Source: a bacterium
Lineage (GTDB): Bacteria > JALSQH01
Assembly (NCBI GenBank): GCA_026985515.1
Contig: JALSQH010000033.1
Span: 1 to 9,710 of the forward strand
Direction: 5' to 3'
Length of the DNA stretch: 9,710 nt
This document shows positions 6,952 through 9,710 of the stretch, in pieces. Below the pieces are notes generated by a model. That model had not been told where the DNA came from. It saw nothing but the letters and a program-made list of their open reading frames with translations, and ran no database searches. Position numbers and translations under genes: made by a program. Every line of letters begins with the position of its first letter. The stretch's first letter is position 1.

Positions 6952-8886
6952 ATGTTGATTCACCTCGTTTTTTACTTACTCACAGTTACATCATCCACTT
7001 TCTCGTCTCCCCAGACTACAGTTTCAAATCATTATTTCAAGCAAGTAAGTTCGGTAACTCCTGGAAGCTTCACCATAGGAGAAGTAGTGGTGACTGCCAG
7101 AAGGGTTTTACCATCAACCCGTCTCTACATAAGAAAACAGGATATTGAAGAAAAGGGAGCAATTTCCCTTGAAAAAATCTCAAATCTAACCCCTGTAATA
7201 AACACCCAGCAAACATCCAGAGGTGATACATACATCTACCTCTCTGGCTTCAACCACAAGGAGATTCAGATATACCTTGATGGGATTCCGGTTTATATCC
7301 CTTACAATGGTGATATTGGAGCTGACATACTCAAACTGATAAATGTTGAAAAAATTGTTATTGAACCTGTGCTCCCTTCCCTCTTTTATGGTCCCAACGC
7401 TATGGGGGGAGCAGTTAATATTCTCTCAGCATCTCCTGAGGAAGGCTTACATGGAAAGGGAGTTGCGGAGATAAGCAGTTCGTGGGGGAAAAGTTTTAAA
7501 CTGATCCTTGGAGACAGAAGCGGTCATCTCTACGGTGGAGCATCAACATATCTATGGAAAGACCCTGGATTCATTCTCTCTAAAAAATTCCACTCCTCTT
7601 TAAATGAAAATGGAGGATTGAGAGAAAACAGTTACAGCAACGGATACTCATTTTTCGGATACACAGGATATCAGGATGAGGAAGATTTCCTCACGGTAAG
7701 ATACTACAAAACATCCATGGAGAAAGGTGTACCACCTGAAGTCAACTCCACCAGGCCCAGATACTGGAAATTTACCGACTGGGAAAAAGATTTTCTAAAT
7801 CTGGTGGGTAAAAAACACTTCAAAAAATTTCTACTGAGGTTTAACTCAGCATATACCGGTTACTACAATGTCCTTGATTCATACGATAACAGCTACTATA
7901 CGACACAAACCAGACGATATGCATTCCACTCCACATATGATGACTACACCCTTCTTGATACATTGACTGGATCCATGTCCATTGGAGAGGCATCCATCTC
8001 AACAATGCTCCTGTACAGAAAAGATATTCACAGGGAACAATCCGATTATAATAAAGAATGGGAAAAGTATGGTCAGGAATTGTACTCAACTGCAGTAAGG
8101 GCAACATTTCAGCATAAAAAATTGATCTTCCTCACAGAGGGCAGATACGACTACCTTGCAGCATTCAAATACCACAACAGTCAGGCAACAAACTACCGCT
8201 TTGGCACAAGGTATCTTACAGATTCAGGTAAAATTGACATTATCTTTGGTTCCACAACAAGATTTCCTACAATGAAGGAAAAGTACTCCCATCATCATGG
8301 AAAAAGCATTCCAAACCCGGATCTGAAACCTGAAAGTCAGACGGCAGTTGTTCTGAAGTATCAAAATGATTTTTCAAATCATTTCCTTCTTACCACCTAT
8401 GCTTTTTACTCCAGAATAAGAAATCTTATTCAATCCAAATATGTTGATGAAAATATCACACAGAATCAGAACATTGCAAAGGCAGAAATTGAAGGATTCT
8501 ATGTTTTCGCTGAATACTTTCAGAGTAATATGAACATATCCGGGAGCCTAACAGGTACATGGGCCAAAGACTTAACAAATAATTTGCACCTTCCATACAG
8601 ACCCAGGTGGAAAATCAACATTTCAGGGGATTATTCAATATGGAAAATAAAAATCAACTGTGGTATCAATGGAGAATTCATAAATTTTTATCAGGATGAA
8701 AAAAACGGCGAAATAAAAAAATTACCCTCCTGGTACACTGTGGATATGGGGTCAGAGTTTAATTTCTCCAGCAACTTCTCAGCATATTTTCGAGTGGAAA
8801 ACGTTTTCGACCGTAACTACGAGACAGAACAAGGTTTCCCGGCCCCGGGAAGAATGATATATGCTGGAATCAGGGGAAAATTTTGA
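6952..8886 (+). CDS. TonB-dependent outer-membrane receptor
   Basis: The 644-residue protein is a TonB-dependent receptor, which uses the TonB/ExbBD complex to pull a bound substrate through an outer-membrane barrel. A hydrophobic leader (about residues 3-18) lacks the usual Lys/Arg at its start (MLIH). A TonB box, EVVVTA (44-49), follows. The plug (about 50-165) shows IYLDGIPVYIP (107-117) and the block from NVEKIVIE to YGPNAMGGAVNIL (131-158). The barrel is rich in Tyr/Phe strands, has a SHHHGKSIPNPDLKPES block typical of vitamin B12/siderophore-type receptors, and ends in VENVFDRNYE...GIRGKF with a terminal Phe. Size is near that of BtuB-type receptors. AAGGAG (6940-6945) lies six bases before the start. 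The three His could touch a metal, but this loop is common in the family. Substrate is not readable; the ModE-like neighbour suggests molybdate, tungstate or their carrier. Confidence 0.93.
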   Translation: MLIHLVFYLLTVTSSTFSSPQTTVSNHYFKQVSSVTPGSFTIGEVVVTARRVLPSTRLYIRKQDIEEKGAISLEKISNLTPVINTQQTSRGDTYIYLSGFNHKEIQIYLDGIPVYIPYNGDIGADILKLINVEKIVIEPVLPSLFYGPNAMGGAVNILSASPEEGLHGKGVAEISSSWGKSFKLILGDRSGHLYGGASTYLWKDPGFILSKKFHSSLNENGGLRENSYSNGYSFFGYTGYQDEEDFLTVRYYKTSMEKGVPPEVNSTRPRYWKFTDWEKDFLNLVGKKHFKKFLLRFNSAYTGYYNVLDSYDNSYYTTQTRRYAFHSTYDDYTLLDTLTGSMSIGEASISTMLLYRKDIHREQSDYNKEWEKYGQELYSTAVRATFQHKKLIFLTEGRYDYLAAFKYHNSQATNYRFGTRYLTDSGKIDIIFGSTTRFPTMKEKYSHHHGKSIPNPDLKPESQTAVVLKYQNDFSNHFLLTTYAFYSRIRNLIQSKYVDENITQNQNIAKAEIEGFYVFAEYFQSNMNISGSLTGTWAKDLTNNLHLPYRPRWKINISGDYSIWKIKINCGINGEFINFYQDEKNGEIKKLPSWYTVDMGSEFNFSSNFSAYFRVENVFDRNYETEQGFPAPGRMIYAGIRGKF

Positions 8887-9710
8887 TGGACACTCTGCTG
8901 ATTGTGGAGGGTCTGAGTTTCAGGAATCCATTCACAGGTGAATTTATACTAAAGGATGTTACCTTCAATGTAAAGAGGGGGGAAATAGTAGCGATACATG
9001 GCCCATCTGGTTCAGGTAAATCAACTCTTCTAAAAATTCTGGATGGTTACAGGGAACTTGACATAGTTTCAGGTAAAGTTGTAAATAAGAGCAGCATGAT
9101 AAGGGTCCCACAGGAACCATACAGCAGGATGCTTCATCCTGCAGTTAAAAATATTCTTTCTTCTTATGCAAGAGAAATGCTTCTTCACAGTGGAAAGGGA
9201 CAACTGCTTACCAGAAAAACTTTTCAACTTTCCTATGGAGAGAAGAAACTGATTACAATTATTCACGCCCTCAGCGAAGAGGACCCTCTGATTATCATGG
9301 ATGAACCTTTTGCAGGCTTGGACGAAGAGGCAAAAGAGTTTGTAAAGGAAGAAATCAAAAGGGCAAAAGAGAGGGGTAAGGGTTTTATAATCGTTGATCA
9401 CACCGGCACATTGTCAGAAAGTGAAAAAAACTTTTATATTGATACAGAGTTAAGAACATTGACGGATAAAAAGAAAAAGCATCAGAGGAAGAATTTCTCA
9501 ATAAATTTTAAAAACGACGCAGATGAAGAGGTTCTTTTAAAAATAGAAAAAATTGAGATAAAAAAGGGAGAGAGAATTATAAAATTACCTGCCTGTCTTG
9601 AAATAAAAAGAGGCAAAACCTTTTTCATCACAGGTAAAAATGGAAGTGGAAAAACCTCCATTCTCAGAGCCGTGGCAGGATGGGAAAAAGTGGTAAGAGG
9701 TGAAATAAAT
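8886..9710 (+). CDS. tandem ABC transporter ATPase, CbiO/ECF-like (3' end outside window)
   Basis: The frame opens at an ATG overlapping the receptor stop (TGATG), with AGGGG nine bases upstream, and stays open for 275 residues to the window edge. The first nucleotide-binding domain has Walker A GPSGSGKST (39-47), Q-loop VPQEP (74-78), signature LSYGE (115-119), Walker B LIIMDE (135-140), D-loop GLD (144-146) and H-loop His172. After a Lys-rich linker (about 190-215) a second domain begins with Walker A GKNGSGKTS (250-258). Two ATPase domains in one chain, with QEP-type Q-loops, resemble double CbiO/EcfA-type ATPases that power uptake of cofactors and metals. The first domain is short, with only about 68 residues between Walker A and signature. 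Membrane and substrate-binding partners would lie downstream. It most likely drives inner-membrane import of the substrate brought in by the receptor; a duplicated exporter-type ATPase is a less likely alternative. Confidence 0.88.
   Translation, partial: MDTLLIVEGLSFRNPFTGEFILKDVTFNVKRGEIVAIHGPSGSGKSTLLKILDGYRELDIVSGKVVNKSSMIRVPQEPYSRMLHPAVKNILSSYAREMLLHSGKGQLLTRKTFQLSYGEKKLITIIHALSEEDPLIIMDEPFAGLDEEAKEFVKEEIKRAKERGKGFIIVDHTGTLSESEKNFYIDTELRTLTDKKKKHQRKNFSINFKNDADEEVLLKIEKIEIKKGERIIKLPACLEIKRGKTFFITGKNGSGKTSILRAVAGWEKVVRGEIN

Noticed and set aside
6945-7148. Plus-strand reading frame overlapping the start of the receptor gene
   Set aside because: It overlaps the ModE-like stop and the receptor leader and plug start in another frame; the receptor frame has the TonB box and plug motifs.
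9069-9401. Minus-strand reading frame of 110 codons
   Set aside because: It is antisense to the first ABC ATPase domain, which has all nucleotide-binding motifs in frame.

Overview
The window is chromosome-like DNA from an AT-rich, diderm (Gram-negative-type) bacterium. Evidence for an outer membrane is a TonB-dependent receptor and a large lipoprotein with a lipobox. Arginine is coded mostly by AGA/AGG and isoleucine often by ATA, and the proteins are rich in Lys, Glu and Ile; this is common in thermophiles and in AT-rich deep-branching lineages, but I cannot name the phylum. RCC1-repeat lipoproteins with CWG motifs recall delta-proteobacterial-type genomes (weak inference). There is no IS element, CRISPR array, tRNA or rRNA, and no clear frameshift.

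Layout. (1) 1-348, minus: 5' part of an alpha/beta-hydrolase lipase, running off the left edge. (2) 349-491: divergent promoter region. (3) 492-3721, plus: an operon of a GAF-GGDEF-like signalling protein with a degenerate cyclase site, queA and tgt. The last two are core enzymes of queuosine tRNA modification: Tgt inserts preQ1 at the wobble position and QueA converts it to epoxyqueuosine. (4) 3731-6481, minus: a 916-residue lipoprotein with a fibronectin-like domain, an Ig-like domain and 14 RCC1 repeats, convergent with tgt. (5) 6482-6585: a compact divergent control region with an extended -10 promoter for the lipoprotein, a perfect-consensus sigma-70-type promoter the other way, and a 28-bp palindrome resembling a ModE operator over that promoter. 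(6) 6586-9710, plus: a tight operon of a ModE-type DNA-binding protein without a molybdate-binding domain, a TonB-dependent receptor, and a tandem ABC ATPase cut by the right edge.

The most interesting part is region 6. A ModE-family repressor, its likely own operator, an outer-membrane receptor and a CbiO/ECF-like double ATPase lie within about 3.1 kb with gaps or overlaps of 3 bp or less. Together they look like a self-regulated, energised uptake route across both membranes. Molybdate or tungstate (or a carrier of them) is the leading guess for the substrate because of the regulator family, but the substrate is not shown by the sequence. The second notable item is the GGDEF protein: its metal- and substrate-binding residues are replaced while the RxxD inhibitory site is kept, which suggests a c-di-GMP receptor rather than a cyclase.
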